Shown here one piece after another: positions 29,141 through 37,990 of a stretch of 64,000 nucleotides of DNA. Below the pieces are notes generated by a model. The model had not been told where the DNA came from and made no database searches. It saw only the letters and a program-made list of their open reading frames with translations. Source of the stretch: Bacillus sp. OK048 (GTDB lineage: Bacteria > Bacillota > Bacilli > Bacillales > Cytobacillaceae); assembly GCF_900103525.1 (NCBI RefSeq), contig NZ_FNHN01000001.1:560958-624957 (forward strand), in the 5' to 3' direction. Both the position numbers and the translations under genes were made by a program. Each line of letters starts with the position of its first letter. The first letter of the stretch is position 1.

Positions 29141-30073
29141 CTATTGTTTTTCTGCAATTCTAAGTTTTGCAGATCGTGCACGATTATTATGTTCAAGTTC
29201 TTCTTCAGACGGAAGGATAGGTTTTCTTGTAATTAACTTTAAATTGGGTTTATACTCGTCCGGGATAATAGGTAATCCTTTGGGTAAATCTGGTATTTCA
29301 CTTTCCTTCTTAAATGCAGCCTTGCAAATCCGGTCTTCCAAAGAGTGAAAGGTAATAACACTAATCCGGCCGGATGGATTTAAAATTTCAAACGCTTTCT
29401 GCAATGATTGCTCAAAAACCGCTAGTTCATCATTTACTGCAATTCTTACTGCTTGGAATACACGTTTTGCAGGATGTCCACCTTTTCTCCGTGCTGGGGC
29501 AGGAATTCCTTCTTTAATAAGCTCGACCAGCTCAAATGTCGTCTCAATGGGTTTAATTTCTCGTCTAGCCTCTATTTTCCTAGCTATTTGTTTGGAAAAT
29601 TTCTCCTCACCATAACGAAAAAAGATTCGAACAAGATCCTCATAGGACCAGTGATTAATGACATCATACGCAGAAATATCTGCTTCGTTGTCCATTCTCA
29701 TGTCTAACGGTGCATCATGGTGATAACTGAAGCCTCTTTCGGGTGTATCTAATTGAGGAGATGAAACACCGAGGTCATATAAAACACCGTCCACTTTTTC
29801 AATGCCAAGCTTTTCAAGTTCTTCCTTAAGGTACAAAAAATTGCTTTTAATTATTGTAAGTTGCTCTCCATAGAGTGACAATTTCTCTTTTGCATTGGCA
29901 ATAGCTATTTCGTCTTGATCGAAGGCAAACAATTTTCCATTATCAGTAAGTTTTGATAGTATTAGGGAACTGTGACCAGCACCGCCTAATGTACAATCAA
30001 CATAAATGCCGTCCGGTTTAATATTTAATCCGTTAACAGCTTCATCAAGTAACACAGTTGTATGTTCAAACAT
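29141..30073 (-). CDS. rsmH: 16S rRNA (cytosine1402-N4)-methyltransferase
   Basis: RsmH (MraW) methylates N4 of C1402 in 16S rRNA using SAM. It has 310 residues from the ATG with AAAAGGTGA upstream (the frame opens six codons earlier). The start [16 protein letters not shown], the SAM motif [11 protein letters not shown], and the C-terminal [26 protein letters not shown] ending are typical. It is the second gene of the mraZ-led operon. Confidence 0.97.
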   Translation of the reverse strand: MFEHTTVLLDEAVNGLNIKPDGIYVDCTLGGAGHSSLILSKLTDNGKLFAFDQDEIAIANAKEKLSLYGEQLTIIKSNFLYLKEELEKLGIEKVDGVLYDLGVSSPQLDTPERGFSYHHDAPLDMRMDNEADISAYDVINHWSYEDLVRIFFRYGEEKFSKQIARKIEARREIKPIETTFELVELIKEGIPAPARRKGGHPAKRVFQAVRIAVNDELAVFEQSLQKAFEILNPSGRISVITFHSLEDRICKAAFKKESEIPDLPKGLPIIPDEYKPNLKLITRKPILPSEEELEHNNRARSAKLRIAEKQ

Positions 30074-30134
30074 ATTTATCACCTTTTCCAATCTAACGAT
30101 ATAAAATGCAAGTTATAATAGAATAACTTGTCCA

Positions 30135-30566
30135 TTATATATCAAACCCAATCATATTTTCTGCAATTTCGGCAAAAGAATCTTCAGACTGTGCAAAATA
30201 GTCTTCCCAAATCTGTTTGCTCCAAATTTCAACTCGATTGGAAACTCCTAAAACTACACATTCTTTTTCTAATTTTGCATACTGAAGCAATGGTGCAGGA
30301 ATGTTAATTCTTCCTTGTTTATCCAGTTCGCTTTCTGTAGCACCAGAAAAGAAGAAACGGGTAAATGCACGGGCGTCTTTTTTTGTGAGTGGCAGGCCTT
30401 TAAGTTTTTCTTCAATCAGTGCCCACTCTGATAATGGGTAACCAAACAGACATTGATCCAAACCGCGAGTGATGATAAACATCTCACCTAGGTCGTCACG
30501 GAATTTGGATGGCACGATCATCCGGCCTTTATTATCAATGCTATGATGGTATTCACCCATAAACAT
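30135..30566 (-). CDS. mraZ: Transcriptional regulator MraZ
   Basis: MraZ is an AbrB-fold DNA-binding protein that controls the dcw cluster from its own promoter. It has 143 residues, the normal length, from the ATG with GGGGG 8 nt upstream (the frame opens five codons earlier). Two MraZ/SpoVT-like domains are visible: [20 protein letters not shown] and, in the second half, [20 protein letters not shown] repeats that look like its operator lie just upstream. Confidence 0.97.
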   Translation of the reverse strand: MFMGEYHHSIDNKGRMIVPSKFRDDLGEMFIITRGLDQCLFGYPLSEWALIEEKLKGLPLTKKDARAFTRFFFSGATESELDKQGRINIPAPLLQYAKLEKECVVLGVSNRVEIWSKQIWEDYFAQSEDSFAEIAENMIGFDI

Positions 30567-30577
30567 ACCCGGTACCC

Positions 30578-30622
30578 CCACTTTCTATATAAAATGTACC
30601 ACATTCCCCCACTTTCCTCCAC
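30578..30622 (-). promoter_or_regulatory. Candidate MraZ operator: GTGG repeats at 10-bp period
   Basis: On the minus strand GTGGAGGAAA-GTGGGGGAAT-GTGG gives three GTGG boxes exactly 10 bp apart (30622-30599). A fourth GTGGGGG coincides with the mraZ ribosome site (30581-30575). MraZ proteins studied in E. coli and mollicutes bind short TGG-containing direct repeats spaced by one helical turn upstream of mraZ. Confidence 0.6.
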
Positions 30623-30689
30623 CTATTTTTAATAATTCTTGCTAACTTCCCTAAATCCTTTTTTATCCAGAAATTTTTCTAAAAAAAGA

Positions 30690-30870
30690 CTGTGTTAAAG
30701 GACATTGTTAATTTTAAAAACTGTTGATTTGAGCGGAAGGCGCTCGACTCCTGCGGGAGGACGGGGCAGGGGAGACCCCGCAGGCGCTTCAGCGCCGAGG
30801 AGGCTCCCCGGACCGCCCGCGGAAAGCGTAGCGCCTGGAGCTCAAATCAACAATCAAGTTTAACAGAGCC
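30690..30870. repeat. GC-rich imperfect palindromic repeat (dispersed Bacillaceae type)
   Basis: The ends mirror each other: ACTGTGTTAAA...CTGTTGATTTGAGC on the left and GAGCTCAAATCAAC...GTTTAACAGAG on the right. Inside are GC-rich inverted segments (CTGCGGGAGGACGGGG, GCGCTTCAGCGCC, GCGGAAAGCG). The element is far richer in G+C than its surroundings and codes for no protein. Such units are scattered widely in Bacillus genomes. With the MraZ sites it fills the 340-bp mraZ-bshC gap. Confidence 0.75.
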
Positions 30871-30905
30871 TAAAAAAAAGAAACTTCACACGGTATGTGA
30901 AGTTC
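30871..30905 (-). terminator. Terminator of bshC
   Basis: The 9-bp stem AACTTCACA/TGTGAAGTT has a 5-nt loop and is followed on the minus strand by a T-rich run (TTTCTTTTTTTT). Confidence 0.9.
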
Positions 30906-30907
30906 CT

Positions 30908-32542
30908 TTATAGTTTTATTACCTTATGACGACCATCAAATTCAAATTCAAGTTCCATTAATTCTTTAATAAAATTAGTTCCATACTGATTTAAGTAATA
31001 GAAAATGTTCCAAACTCGCTCTTGAGGAAAACCATCTGGACGTAACGATAAATCAATACGGTTAAACTTATTAAGAACCACATCGAACTTTGATTGCACG
31101 GATGCCTCTAACTTTGTTTCCATAAATCCAATTTGCTTAAGCAGAAAGTTTTCATTTTTCTTCAGTAATGGTAACAAGCTGGGGTCATGCTGATTTGTTT
31201 TCGTTTCAATTAACTCATACTGTTTAAGAATCTGTGATTTTAGTGAAGAAAAAAGTTCAGATACTTCTCTGTCCTTAATAGACTCAAGAAACTGATCCCT
31301 TTCTTGCGCACTTCCTCTGCTTAAAACTGTTGATAAATCTAATTTCAACTCATTAATGTCACTTTCAACAGCTCTTTCTAACAAGGAAATATTTAATCTT
31401 GGCACAATTGGCGGCATTTTAATTTTAAAATGCTCAAATACAAGCTTCAATTCAGCCCAATAGGAAATTTCACCTGGGCCTGCAATAAATGCAAGGGTTG
31501 GGAAAAGCCACTCTTGCATTAATGGGCGTGTAACCACATTATTACTAAGTAACGCTGGGTTCTGGAGAGCAATTTGGCTTAATTCTTCCTTTGTAAATGA
31601 AACAACTCCACTTTTCCCCACAAAACAATTACTTTCCGAATCAAATTCAAGCAAAATTCGTTCATTTGATCTTGGATGATAATAAAACAAGTTAGCTGCA
31701 TTCTCATTTGAATCGATTGTAATCGGAAACCCATTCTTGCTTATGACACTTTGCTGTTCAAGTAAATAACTTGTAATTTCCCGATGATGCTCAATTTGCC
31801 CGGAAAAATTCTCTTTTTGCAAAAGACGAAAATGACGATCACCAGAATCCACTATTAATAAGCCATAATCTTTAAATAGTTCCATCACAATATTAGCAAA
31901 GAAGTCAACAAACGTAGTGGATTTCACTAAAGCTTCTTCAGCAAAGGATAGCAAATCTTTCGTATGATGGGTTTCCCCAAAATCCTCAATTAAATTCGTT
32001 ACCCATTCCCGACAAACTTCTTCATTAAGGAGAATATCTGAGACCATTTTCTTTTGTTTTGTCTTTTCAGGATATATCGATTTTCCCACTCTTTGCTCTA
32101 CAGGTATAAATACATGATTTACCTCATGAAAATCATGGTCCTCTCCTGCTATCCAAAATACTGGGATGACAGGTACACCAAGTTGCCGCTCTTTCTCAGC
32201 CGCTAATTTAATGATTGAGATTACTTTATGTATTGAATAAAGAGGGCCGGTAAGAATTCCTGCTTGTTGTCCACCAATGACAACTACACTATTTTTTTGT
32301 TTTAATTTTTCAAGTGAATTAGTTACTGCCTGTGAGGATGGAAAACGTTCCATAAATTTCTCAATGTAATCAGCTACATTTTCACGCGGGAAATAACGAT
32401 TGCTTAATTCATCTAACCTTCTCTGATCTTCCGTAATATCATTAAACCGATAATGGAAAAAGGGCAGAATATCAGGAGATTGTTCTAAATAATTTGAAGC
32501 AAATCGATTCGTTGCTGATAAAGAGAGATTTAAAATCTCCAT
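30908..32542 (-). CDS. bshC: Bacillithiol biosynthesis cysteine-adding enzyme BshC
   Basis: BshC joins cysteine to GlcN-malate in the last step of bacillithiol synthesis, the main low-molecular-weight thiol of Bacillus. The 544-residue protein has the expected length for the family. A nucleotide-fold core with VVIGGQQAGILTGPLYSIHK and FWIAGEDHDFHEVNH motifs is followed by a long C-terminal coiled coil (about residues 380-480). In B. subtilis the gene (yllA) likewise lies next to mraZ. Confidence 0.95.
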   Translation of the reverse strand: MEILNLSLSATNRFASNYLEQSPDILPFFHYRFNDITEDQRRLDELSNRYFPRENVADYIEKFMERFPSSQAVTNSLEKLKQKNSVVVIGGQQAGILTGPLYSIHKVISIIKLAAEKERQLGVPVIPVFWIAGEDHDFHEVNHVFIPVEQRVGKSIYPEKTKQKKMVSDILLNEEVCREWVTNLIEDFGETHHTKDLLSFAEEALVKSTTFVDFFANIVMELFKDYGLLIVDSGDRHFRLLQKENFSGQIEHHREITSYLLEQQSVISKNGFPITIDSNENAANLFYYHPRSNERILLEFDSESNCFVGKSGVVSFTKEELSQIALQNPALLSNNVVTRPLMQEWLFPTLAFIAGPGEISYWAELKLVFEHFKIKMPPIVPRLNISLLERAVESDINELKLDLSTVLSRGSAQERDQFLESIKDREVSELFSSLKSQILKQYELIETKTNQHDPSLLPLLKKNENFLLKQIGFMETKLEASVQSKFDVVLNKFNRIDLSLRPDGFPQERVWNIFYYLNQYGTNFIKELMELEFEFDGRHKVIKL

Positions 32543-32621
32543 TTAAGTACTTCCTTTCTAATCAACCATATTCATTCCATATGAGTATAGCATCAACCAT
32601 CCTAATTAAAAAAATCTTTGC

Positions 32622-33014
32622 TTAGGAAAATGTAAAAGTTAACGCACTCCGAAGTATACCAAAGATAGTTAGTGATAAATATGCGAAAAAGAAAATAAGA
32701 AAATTAAATCGCCAAAAACCTTTAAAAACCTTACTAAATATAATTTCACCCTTTATTCTCCAATGAATAAACACGAAAACCATTGCAATGATAATTAATA
32801 CTAAAAAAATGATCCAGAAAAATGATTTTTCCCAAATGGTAAGGGCCAAAAAATGTACTGCGAAAATAAATAAGATAGTTGAGTAGTCCAAGGCTTTATG
32901 AATGGACTTTCGAGTATTATTTGTAATTAGCTTATTTATTATATAAATGATAAAAAAACCGAGCAGAGGAACTGTTAAAAAAATTGTAATGATTGATGAT
33001 ATAAAGGAATTCAA
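32622..33014 (-). CDS. DUF3397 membrane protein
   Basis: The protein has 130 residues and four predicted membrane helices, with little outside the membrane. It starts at a TTG immediately after the panE stop codon (TAATTG), with AGGGAG upstream, so it is coupled to panE. DUF3397 proteins sit between panE and bshC in many Bacillus genomes. No function is known. Confidence 0.8.
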   Translation of the reverse strand: MNSFISSIITIFLTVPLLGFFIIYIINKLITNNTRKSIHKALDYSTILFIFAVHFLALTIWEKSFFWIIFLVLIIIAMVFVFIHWRIKGEIIFSKVFKGFWRFNFLIFFFAYLSLTIFGILRSALTFTFS

Positions 33015-33917
33015 TTAACTCGCTCCCTTTCGGTATTCTTTCCCTTTTAATAAATAATAGTAACTTTGAATCATGCTTGCTTCTTTTTCTTGACTAGCAG
33101 CTTCATCTAATAAAAAGCCAAGTATTGCGTCAATTTCAGTCCTTCTTCCTGCCTGCAAATCTAGTAGCATCGATGACTGATTATCAGCTGTATTTTTGCA
33201 TATTCTGATCAAATCTTTGAATTTTCTGATAGGATCATCTAGGTTTAATATAAAAGCAATTTCAAGAAATAGTCTTTTTAAAGCAGCAAAATAGAAAGTA
33301 TTGGCAATTAATTCACCATTTTTCACTTGAAGGATTGCCGTTAAAGGATTAATCACTGCATTTGCAATTAATTTATTTACTAGCATAGAATAAAAATCCT
33401 CTTTTAAAGTGATCGGAAAATTAATGGATGCACACGCATGTGCAAACTCCTTTATTCTTAAAGTATCACCTTTAAATACTGCAACATTTATGGCTCCTTT
33501 ACCATTGTGACGGACAGTATTGGAATTAACTTTACTTGCTCCATGTTCCACAGAACCAACAAAAATAGTAGCAGCAGGAATATTATCAAGTAATTTTATA
33601 TGACTCATCCCGTTTTGCAAAAACAATAGATTTTGAGGATTACAGTCCAATCTATCTAGTTGATTCATAATGGACTGAAGCTGATATTGTTTAACAGCAA
33701 TAATGGTTAGTTCTTCATTTCCAGTCCAATTTGATATTGGACTTGCCATAATCCTAACACGATTTTGGCTTGAACCTTCTAACAGGAGGATGCCTTTTTG
33801 GTTAATTTCATCTGCTTGTGCGTTTGTTTTAGTATAAAGTGTTATCGAAAAAGCCTTGCTTAAATATGACGACAATAATAATCCAATAGAACCAGCACCA
33901 ATAATGCCAATTTTCAT
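33015..33917 (-). CDS. panE: 2-dehydropantoate 2-reductase (ketopantoate reductase family)
   Basis: This enzyme makes pantoate for coenzyme A using NADPH. It has 300 residues from the ATG with GGTGG upstream (the frame opens three codons earlier at GTG). The Rossmann motif MKIGIIGAGSIGLLLSSYL, LLFLQNGMSH, and the catalytic lysine region SMLVNKLIANAVINPLTA are all present. This position corresponds to ylbQ of B. subtilis. Confidence 0.92.
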   Translation of the reverse strand: MKIGIIGAGSIGLLLSSYLSKAFSITLYTKTNAQADEINQKGILLLEGSSQNRVRIMASPISNWTGNEELTIIAVKQYQLQSIMNQLDRLDCNPQNLLFLQNGMSHIKLLDNIPAATIFVGSVEHGASKVNSNTVRHNGKGAINVAVFKGDTLRIKEFAHACASINFPITLKEDFYSMLVNKLIANAVINPLTAILQVKNGELIANTFYFAALKRLFLEIAFILNLDDPIRKFKDLIRICKNTADNQSSMLLDLQAGRRTEIDAILGFLLDEAASQEKEASMIQSYYYLLKGKEYRKGAS

Positions 33918-33994
33918 GCTAACCACCCAATTTTTAACTATTTATTACTTAATATTTTAGCAGAAGTGTGTCTAGTTTGTTAGTCTCTCCCTAA

Positions 33995-34032
33995 AAAGAA
34001 AAAAATCCGTTTCAAAAATAATCGAAACGGAC
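33995..34032 (-). terminator. Terminator of the acyl-CoA carboxylase operon
   Basis: TCCGTTTC/GAAACGGA stem, 10-nt loop, followed on the minus strand by TTTTT(C)TTTTTA. Confidence 0.85.
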
Positions 34033-34049
34033 TTTTAACATATTATTTT

Positions 34050-34093
34050 TTGGCTGTGTTAAACTAGGCTGTTGATTTGTGCTCCAGGCCCTA
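34050..34093. repeat. Truncated remnant of the 30.7-kb-type repeat
   Basis: TGGCTGTGTTAAACTAGGC and TGTTGATTTGTGCTCCAGGC match, with a few changes, one end of the palindromic repeat at 30690-30870 read in reverse. Only about 44 bp remain. It lies between the last carboxylase gene and its terminator. Confidence 0.65.
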
Positions 34094-34098
34094 TCTAT

Positions 34099-35640
34099 TT
34101 AAACTGGATATACCGGATGCTTTCTATTACTAAAATTAATTTCTTTTGTTTCATAAAAAGCAAACCGTTGAATAAGTACATTTCGGAGCTCTGAAGGGGC
34201 AATGATTTCATCAATAATTAACTCTGATGCCAATTTGTAAATATCAATGTGCTCCCTATACTCCTGCTGCTTTGCCTGCACGAAGGCTACTCTTTCTTTC
34301 GGGTCTTCAATTTCATTAATTTTGTTAGAGTATACAGCATTAACGGCCGCTTCAGGGCCCATTACCGCAATTTGAGCAGTTGGTAAAGCAATACAACAAT
34401 CTGGTTCAAATGCCGGTCCAGCCATCGCGTAAAGACCAGCACCATATGCTTTTCTTACGATAACAGATATCTTTGGTACTGTTGCCGAGCTCATGGCAGC
34501 AATTAACTTGGCCCCATGTCGGATGATTCCTGCACGTTCTACTTTTGTACCAATCATAAATCCTGGTACATCGGCAAGGAATAACAACGGAATATGGTAG
34601 GCATCACATAACTGAATAAATTTCGCAGCTTTATCAGCCGAATCAATAAAGAGGACTCCGCCTTTAACTTTCGGTTGATTGGCAACAATCCCTACTACTC
34701 GGCCATCAATTCGTGCAAAACCAGTAATCAACTCAGCAGCAAATAATTTTTTTACTTCATAAAAACTATTTTCGTCAATTAACCTATCGATCGCTTCATA
34801 CATATCAAATGGGGCATTTTGGTTTTGCGGTATAATCGCCTCTAGTTCACGCCCCTGTTTTGGAGCTGCACTTTTCGTTGTTTTTGTTTTTTCTTTGAAA
34901 CTGGACGGAAAGTAGCTAATATATTTTTTTGCCGAATCTATTGCTTCTTCTTCACTGTATACAAGGACATCACCACAACCGCTTACAGAGCAATGCATAC
35001 GAGCTCCGCCCATTTCCTCTAATGTAACTTTTTCACCGATAACTTTTTCAGCCATCCGCGGTGAACCAAGATACATCGAAGCATTTTGATCGACCATAAT
35101 AACTACATCACAAAATGCAGGAATATAAGCTCCTCCCGCAGCAGATGGTCCAAACAAAATACATACTTGTGGAATCATTCCCGACAGCTTCACTTGGTTA
35201 TAAAAAATTTTGCCGGCTCCTCGACGGTTTGGAAACATCTCCAGCTGATCGGTAATTCTGGCTCCAGCAGAATCTACTAAATAAAACAATGGCACTTTTA
35301 GTTTCTCAGCGATCTCTTGTATTCGGATAATCTTTTCAACAGTCCGAGCTCCCCATGAACCAGCTTTAATAGTGGAATCATTCGCCATTACACAAACAGT
35401 CTGCCCGTTAACTTTCCCAATTGCCGTTACTACACCATCAGCCGGTAGATCACCTGCCTGGAAATTGGCAAATTTTCCATCTTCCTCATATTTCCCATCA
35501 TCAAATAGTAGAGATAAGCGGTCTCGCACAAATAATTTATTTTGCTGTTTTAGCTTTTCATGATATTTTGGGTGGCCACCTGCTTCAATGACCTTTCGTT
35601 TTTCAGACAATTGCTCACTCAAAGTTTTTATCGTTGTCAT
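34099..35640 (-). CDS. Acyl-CoA carboxylase carboxyltransferase subunit (propionyl/methylcrotonyl-CoA type)
   Basis: This 513-residue subunit has fused beta-alpha carboxyltransferase halves and would transfer CO2 from carboxybiotin to an acyl-CoA. It starts at the ATG with GGGAGGA upstream. Visible are the oxyanion/acyl-CoA loops GPSAAGGAYIPAF and GAGLYAMAGPAFEPD, and the CT-C core LADVPGFMIGTKVERAGIIRHGAKL. It resembles B. subtilis YngE. Together with the two genes upstream it makes a complete biotin-dependent carboxylase. The substrate cannot be read from sequence: propionyl-CoA and methylcrotonyl-CoA are both possible. Confidence 0.9.
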   Translation of the reverse strand: MTTIKTLSEQLSEKRKVIEAGGHPKYHEKLKQQNKLFVRDRLSLLFDDGKYEEDGKFANFQAGDLPADGVVTAIGKVNGQTVCVMANDSTIKAGSWGARTVEKIIRIQEIAEKLKVPLFYLVDSAGARITDQLEMFPNRRGAGKIFYNQVKLSGMIPQVCILFGPSAAGGAYIPAFCDVVIMVDQNASMYLGSPRMAEKVIGEKVTLEEMGGARMHCSVSGCGDVLVYSEEEAIDSAKKYISYFPSSFKEKTKTTKSAAPKQGRELEAIIPQNQNAPFDMYEAIDRLIDENSFYEVKKLFAAELITGFARIDGRVVGIVANQPKVKGGVLFIDSADKAAKFIQLCDAYHIPLLFLADVPGFMIGTKVERAGIIRHGAKLIAAMSSATVPKISVIVRKAYGAGLYAMAGPAFEPDCCIALPTAQIAVMGPEAAVNAVYSNKINEIEDPKERVAFVQAKQQEYREHIDIYKLASELIIDEIIAPSELRNVLIQRFAFYETKEINFSNRKHPVYPV

Positions 35641-35659
35641 AATGTCCTCCCCCATGCGC

Positions 35660-35872
35660 CTATTCTACTATCATTAAAACGTCGCCTTCATTTACAAAAT
35701 CTCCAATGTTAACCTTTAATTCTTTTACTAAGCCATCTGTATCGCTTTCGATGGGGATCTCCATTTTCATTGATTCAAGCATTAGAACTTCTTGTCCTGT
35801 ACTAACATTTTCTCCATTTGCTACAAGGACATTTAATACAGTACCTGCCATAGTTGCCGTAATTTCTTTCAT
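35660..35872 (-). CDS. Biotin carboxyl carrier protein (free-standing, 70 residues)
   Basis: This is a minimal biotinyl domain with the attachment motif ESMKMEIPI, in which the lysine is the biotinylated residue. The length fits stand-alone carriers such as YngHB. It lies between the biotin carboxylase and carboxyltransferase genes with gaps of about 15-20 bp, so it is one operon. Confidence 0.94.
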   Translation of the reverse strand: MKEITATMAGTVLNVLVANGENVSTGQEVLMLESMKMEIPIESDTDGLVKELKVNIGDFVNEGDVLMIVE

Positions 35873-35886
35873 TGTATTCTCGCTCC

Positions 35887-37221
35887 TTATTTCATTTTTT
35901 TGATAAAGGCTGTTGTATAACTTCCTTTTTTAAATTCGTTATTTACTAAAATATTTATGAAAAGTGGGGCATTTGTTTTGATTCCCTCGATTTGCAGGTC
36001 ATTAAAAAACAGCTCCGCCGCTTGAATTGCTTCCTTGCGTGTGTCAGCATGAAAAATACATTTGGCAATCATCGGGTCATAGTAAGGTGTAACCGTATTC
36101 CCCTCTTGATAACCCGTATCGATCCTTACAACAGGTGGCTCATCATTCCAAACAAGCTTGGTGATTTTTCCAGGTGAGGGTAAAAAGCGAACAGGGTCCT
36201 CTGCATAGAGACGGAATTCTATCGCATGGCCAGTGGTTTTTATATGTGATTGCAGCATTGGTATAGGCTCACCTTGTGCAATCCGAATCTGCCACTCAAC
36301 TAAATCAATGCCAGTAATCATTTCAGTGACGGGGTGCTCCACTTGAAGCCGGGTATTCATTTCTAGGAAATAAAATTTCTCATTTTCATCCACAATAAAC
36401 TCTATTGTTCCTGCATTTGTATAGCCAACAGCTTTTGCTGCTTTTAAGGCCGTTTGATATATTTTTTTACGGGTCCCTTCTGTTAAAAAAGGTGACGGCG
36501 ATTCTTCAATTACTTTTTGATGTCTTCGTTGAATGGAGCAGTCCCTTTCAAAAAGATGAACGATATTCCCTTTTTGATCACCAAAGACTTGGACCTCGAT
36601 ATGCCGTGCTTCGGCAATATATTTTTCAATGAACACTTCATTTGTACCGAAGTATGTCTGTGCCCTTGACTTTGTTGAGTCAAACGTTTTGATGAGCGCT
36701 TGCTCATTTTCACACAGCACCATACCAATTCCACCGCCACCGCCACTAGCTTTCAGCATAACTGGATATCCGATCGTTTCAGATACGGTGCAGGCTTCCT
36801 CAATCGTATCAAGACCGTGACCGCTCCCAGGGACTACCGGTACCCCAGCCAATTCCATCGTTTTGCGTGAAATAATTTTATCTCCCATTAATTTAATTAT
36901 TTCAACGTCTGGACCTATAAAAATAATCCCTTCACTTTTTACAAGCTCTGCAAAAGCAGCATTTTCCGAGAGAAATCCATAACCAGGGTGAATCGCATCG
37001 ACCATTTCGCTTTTTGCAATTTCTAAAATTTTATTGGCTCGTAAATACGATTTATTAACAGGTGCTTCCCCCACACAGACTGCCTTAGAAGCTACTTTTA
37101 CATATGGCATTTCTTTATCAACCTCGGAATATATAGCAACTGTTTCAATTCCCATTTGATGGCAAGTTTTGATAATCCTAAGTGCAATTTCCCCTCGATT
37201 AGCAATTAGTATTTTTTGCAC
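35887..37221 (-). CDS. Biotin carboxylase subunit of an acyl-CoA carboxylase
   Basis: The ATP-grasp enzyme carboxylates the biotin of the adjacent carrier. In its 444 residues the N-terminal MQKILIANRGEIALRIIKTC, the ATP loop KASGGGGGIGM, RDCSIQRRHQKVIEE, and the EMNTRLQVEHPVTEMITG motif are all intact. It is the first gene of the operon, downstream of a cre-like site. It is distinct from the housekeeping AccC, which normally sits with accB elsewhere. Confidence 0.92.
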   Translation of the reverse strand: MQKILIANRGEIALRIIKTCHQMGIETVAIYSEVDKEMPYVKVASKAVCVGEAPVNKSYLRANKILEIAKSEMVDAIHPGYGFLSENAAFAELVKSEGIIFIGPDVEIIKLMGDKIISRKTMELAGVPVVPGSGHGLDTIEEACTVSETIGYPVMLKASGGGGGIGMVLCENEQALIKTFDSTKSRAQTYFGTNEVFIEKYIAEARHIEVQVFGDQKGNIVHLFERDCSIQRRHQKVIEESPSPFLTEGTRKKIYQTALKAAKAVGYTNAGTIEFIVDENEKFYFLEMNTRLQVEHPVTEMITGIDLVEWQIRIAQGEPIPMLQSHIKTTGHAIEFRLYAEDPVRFLPSPGKITKLVWNDEPPVVRIDTGYQEGNTVTPYYDPMIAKCIFHADTRKEAIQAAELFFNDLQIEGIKTNAPLFINILVNNEFKKGSYTTAFIKKMK

Positions 37222-37296
37222 ATTTTTTCTCCTTTCATCCCCTTAAGCGTACACCTCTTATATTTCTACACATTTCTTTAAATTTCCTGCAAATAA

Positions 37297-37310
37297 AGAA
37301 AACGCTTTCT
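37297..37310. promoter_or_regulatory. cre-like site (CcpA) upstream of the carboxylase operon
   Basis: AGAAAACGCTTTCT is a near-perfect 14-bp palindrome fitting the catabolite-responsive element core (consensus-like WGAAARCGYTTTCW). It is 76 bp upstream of the biotin carboxylase start and 150 bp upstream of ylbP, in the only intergenic region between these divergent genes. Glucose repression of the carboxylase operon is a reasonable inference. Confidence 0.6.
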
Positions 37311-37460
37311 TTCATTATTTAAAGAATTTTTTGTATTTTTGTTATATAATAATATTAATTCATTTTGAATAATTTAAAAATTTACTTCAAATTCATATTA
37401 TTCAACAATAAATGAATATATACAGGTGATATGATTTTCTTTTCTTAAGGAGGACTTAAT

Positions 37461-37934
37461 ATGGTGATGGATGTTCAGAAATTAAAAGTAAATTTTAAAA
37501 CACTAGAGGAATTTAAAAAATTTAAAGAATATGGAATTCAAGAGCTTTCGATGCTTGAAGATTTAGAAGCAAATATGGTTGATAATGATAGTAACTCACC
37601 TTTTTACGGAATTTATTTCGGAGATAAACTAGTAGCCCGTATGAGTTTATATCAAACTGAAGCTAAGTTTGATCGTTATTTCTATCCTCCACAGAATTTT
37701 TTAGAGATTTGGAAGCTTGAAGTATTACCAGAATACCAAGGGAAGGGGTATGGAAAAACCCTTGTAGAATTTGCTAAAAGCTTAGGACTTCCAATTAAAA
37801 CGAACCCAAGAGTACAGTCAAGAAGTTTTTGGGAAAATATGGACTTCACGAATGTCGAATACGATATGGAGCGCGACCGTGGTGAAAACCCACTCGTTTG
37901 GTATCCTACAGGTGTAGAAGCACAACACAAATAA
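37461..37934 (+). CDS. ylbP: GNAT-family N-acetyltransferase YlbP
   Basis: The protein has 157 residues from an ATG with AAGGAGG 7 nt upstream. The acetyl-CoA-binding loop of the GNAT fold is visible as VLPEYQGKGYGKTLV at about residue 90. Its substrate is unknown. The gene is divergent from the carboxylase operon and convergent with gerR, sharing a bidirectional terminator with it, as with ylbP and ylbO in B. subtilis. Confidence 0.9.
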   Translation: MVMDVQKLKVNFKTLEEFKKFKEYGIQELSMLEDLEANMVDNDSNSPFYGIYFGDKLVARMSLYQTEAKFDRYFYPPQNFLEIWKLEVLPEYQGKGYGKTLVEFAKSLGLPIKTNPRVQSRSFWENMDFTNVEYDMERDRGENPLVWYPTGVEAQHK

Positions 37935-37957
37935 AAAATTTGCTAGCGCCTTATATA

Positions 37958-37990
37958 AGTAAAAAGCGGACATATTGTCCGCTTTTTACT
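37958..37990. terminator. Bidirectional terminator between ylbP and gerR
   Basis: A perfect 15-bp inverted repeat, AGTAAAAAGCGGACA/TGTCCGCTTTTTACT, with a 3-nt loop. The A/T arms give a T-run on either strand. It touches the gerR stop codon. Confidence 0.92.
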
